This document shows, piece after piece, positions 4,860 to 5,662 of a stretch of DNA of 5,662 nt. A program made the translations under genes and the position numbers. How positions within the stretch are numbered: the stretch's first letter is position 1; each line of letters begins with the position of its first letter. A model generated the notes under the pieces. The model made no database searches. It was not told where the DNA came from and worked only from the letters and a program-made list of their open reading frames with translations. Source of the stretch: an uncultured Flammeovirgaceae bacterium. GTDB taxonomy: Bacteria; Bacteroidota; Bacteroidia; Cytophagales; Cyclobacteriaceae. The stretch spans positions 1 through 5,662 of the forward strand of contig CAMLLI010000331.1 in NCBI GenBank assembly GCA_946480685.1, read 5' to 3'.

Positions 4860-5662
4860 ATGAGTGTATTCAAAATTAAAGGCGGGAAGAAACTAAAAGG
4901 AGAAATCGTTCCGCAAGGCGCCAAAAACGAAGCATTACAAATTGTAAGCGCGGTTCTTCTTTCAGCAGAACCCATTACCATTCACAACATCCCGGATATT
5001 GTGGATGTAAACAAACTGATCGAACTGATCGGTGACCTTGGGTGCAAAGTTGAAAAGCTGGGCACGGGCTCCTATCGTTTCACTTCGTCAGACATCAACA
5101 CGAAATTCCTCGAGACGGATACGTATCGCAAGAAGGCGGCTGCGCTTAGAGGGTCCGTTATGTTGCTCGGTCCTATACTCGCGCGCTTCGGTAAAGCAAG
5201 TTTGCCGAAACCGGGTGGCGACAAGATCGGCAGACGCAGACTGGACACGCACTTCCTTGGTTTTCAGAAACTGGGAGCAAAATTCAACTTCGATTCAAGC
5301 GAACATCTTTTCCATATTGATGCATCTGAACTTACCGGCTGCTATATGTTGCTGGATGAAGCTTCCGTTACCGGAACGGCTAACGTTGTGATGGCAGCTG
5401 TACTAGCAAAAGGTACAACAACTATATATAACGCAGCCTGCGAGCCTTACCTGCAGCAGCTCTGTATGATGCTGAATCGTATGGGCGCAAAAATCTCCGG
5501 TGTAGGTTCCAACCTCCTCACCATTGAAGGTGTAAGCAAACTCGGAGGAACAGAACATACCATGCTTCCGGATATGATCGAGATCGGTAGTTTCATTGGC
5601 CTCGCAGCTATGACGCAGTCTGAGATCACAATTAAGAATTGCCGCATCGACATGCTGGGTAT
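4860..5662 (+). CDS. murA: UDP-N-acetylglucosamine 1-carboxyvinyltransferase MurA (5' part, runs off window)
   Basis: From ATG 4860 (MSVFKIKGGKKLKGE) the frame stays open for 267 codons to the window end; MurA is usually about 420-440 residues. The cytoplasmic enzyme transfers enolpyruvate from PEP to UDP-GlcNAc, the first committed step of peptidoglycan synthesis. Visible landmarks are QGAKNEAL (K22, N23), LRGSVMLLGPILARFG (R97, equivalent to E. coli R91), the catalytic loop PGGDKIGRRRLDTH, ACEPYLQQL (E195, equivalent to E188) and LPDMIEIGSF (D238). The loop has Asp (D121, codon 5220-5222) where E. coli has Cys115, the residue alkylated by fosfomycin; R126 matches R120. Asp at this site is known from naturally fosfomycin-resistant MurA enzymes and, as I recall, is normal in Bacteroidota. 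The arginine of the usual LPDRIE motif is Met here. No Shine-Dalgarno precedes the ATG. The gene lies 73 bp after DUF4290 and is probably co-transcribed. Confidence 0.95.
   Translation, partial: MSVFKIKGGKKLKGEIVPQGAKNEALQIVSAVLLSAEPITIHNIPDIVDVNKLIELIGDLGCKVEKLGTGSYRFTSSDINTKFLETDTYRKKAAALRGSVMLLGPILARFGKASLPKPGGDKIGRRRLDTHFLGFQKLGAKFNFDSSEHLFHIDASELTGCYMLLDEASVTGTANVVMAAVLAKGTTTIYNAACEPYLQQLCMMLNRMGAKISGVGSNLLTIEGVSKLGGTEHTMLPDMIEIGSFIGLAAMTQSEITIKNCRIDMLG

Noticed and set aside
5032..5391. 119-codon plus-strand open frame
   Set aside because: It overlaps murA in another frame; the murA frame is open throughout and has conserved motifs, whereas this one gives Arg/Ser-rich sequence.
5447..5653. 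Minus-strand open frame of 68 codons
   Set aside because: It is antisense to conserved murA sequence with no independent support.

Overview
The window looks like Bacteroidota (CFB group) chromosome. Three things support this. The MurA fragment carries the Asp-type catalytic loop (PGGDKIGRRRLDTH) and its neighbour is a DUF4290 gene, both typical of that phylum. The start codons mostly lack Shine-Dalgarno sequences. Several gene starts sit a few bases downstream of the phylum's -7 promoter box, TAnnTTTG. A class or genus cannot be assigned from this sequence alone.

Layout: the left fifth is transcribed leftward and the rest rightward. On the minus strand are the 5' part of a DUF3109-family cysteine-cluster protein (cut by the window edge) and, upstream of it, a class I SAM-methyltransferase-like protein best matched to the three-Cys-motif partner (TcmP) family. 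A 65-bp divergent intergenic region holding a perfect 8-bp inverted repeat separates it from a full-length PcrA/UvrD-type SF1A helicase on the plus strand.

One base after the helicase stop begins an excellent Bacteroidota promoter (TTTG-N19-TAGCTTTG). It drives a compact type II toxin-antitoxin-like pair: a 60-residue basic antitoxin candidate whose best start is a near-leaderless GTG, overlapping a 138-residue PIN-domain (VapC-like) ribonuclease with all four expected acidic residues. The toxin stop overlaps the start of a DUF4290 gene in an ATGA junction. That gene is followed 73 bp later by the 5' two thirds or so of murA, the first committed step of peptidoglycan synthesis, running off the right edge.

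The core-genome parts (helicase, DUF4290, murA) are ordinary housekeeping. The accessory-looking parts are the TA pair, which is AT-richer in its toxin half and sits in front of DUF4290-murA, and the TcmP-like gene, which has no visible three-Cys partner. The best leads are the coupling of a toxin gene to DUF4290, the leaderless TA promoter, an internal duplication in DUF4290, and the MurA Cys-to-Asp loop that predicts intrinsic fosfomycin resistance. I see no RNA genes, CRISPR, insertion sequences or convincing intrinsic terminators. No stretch longer than 300 bases lacks a gene.
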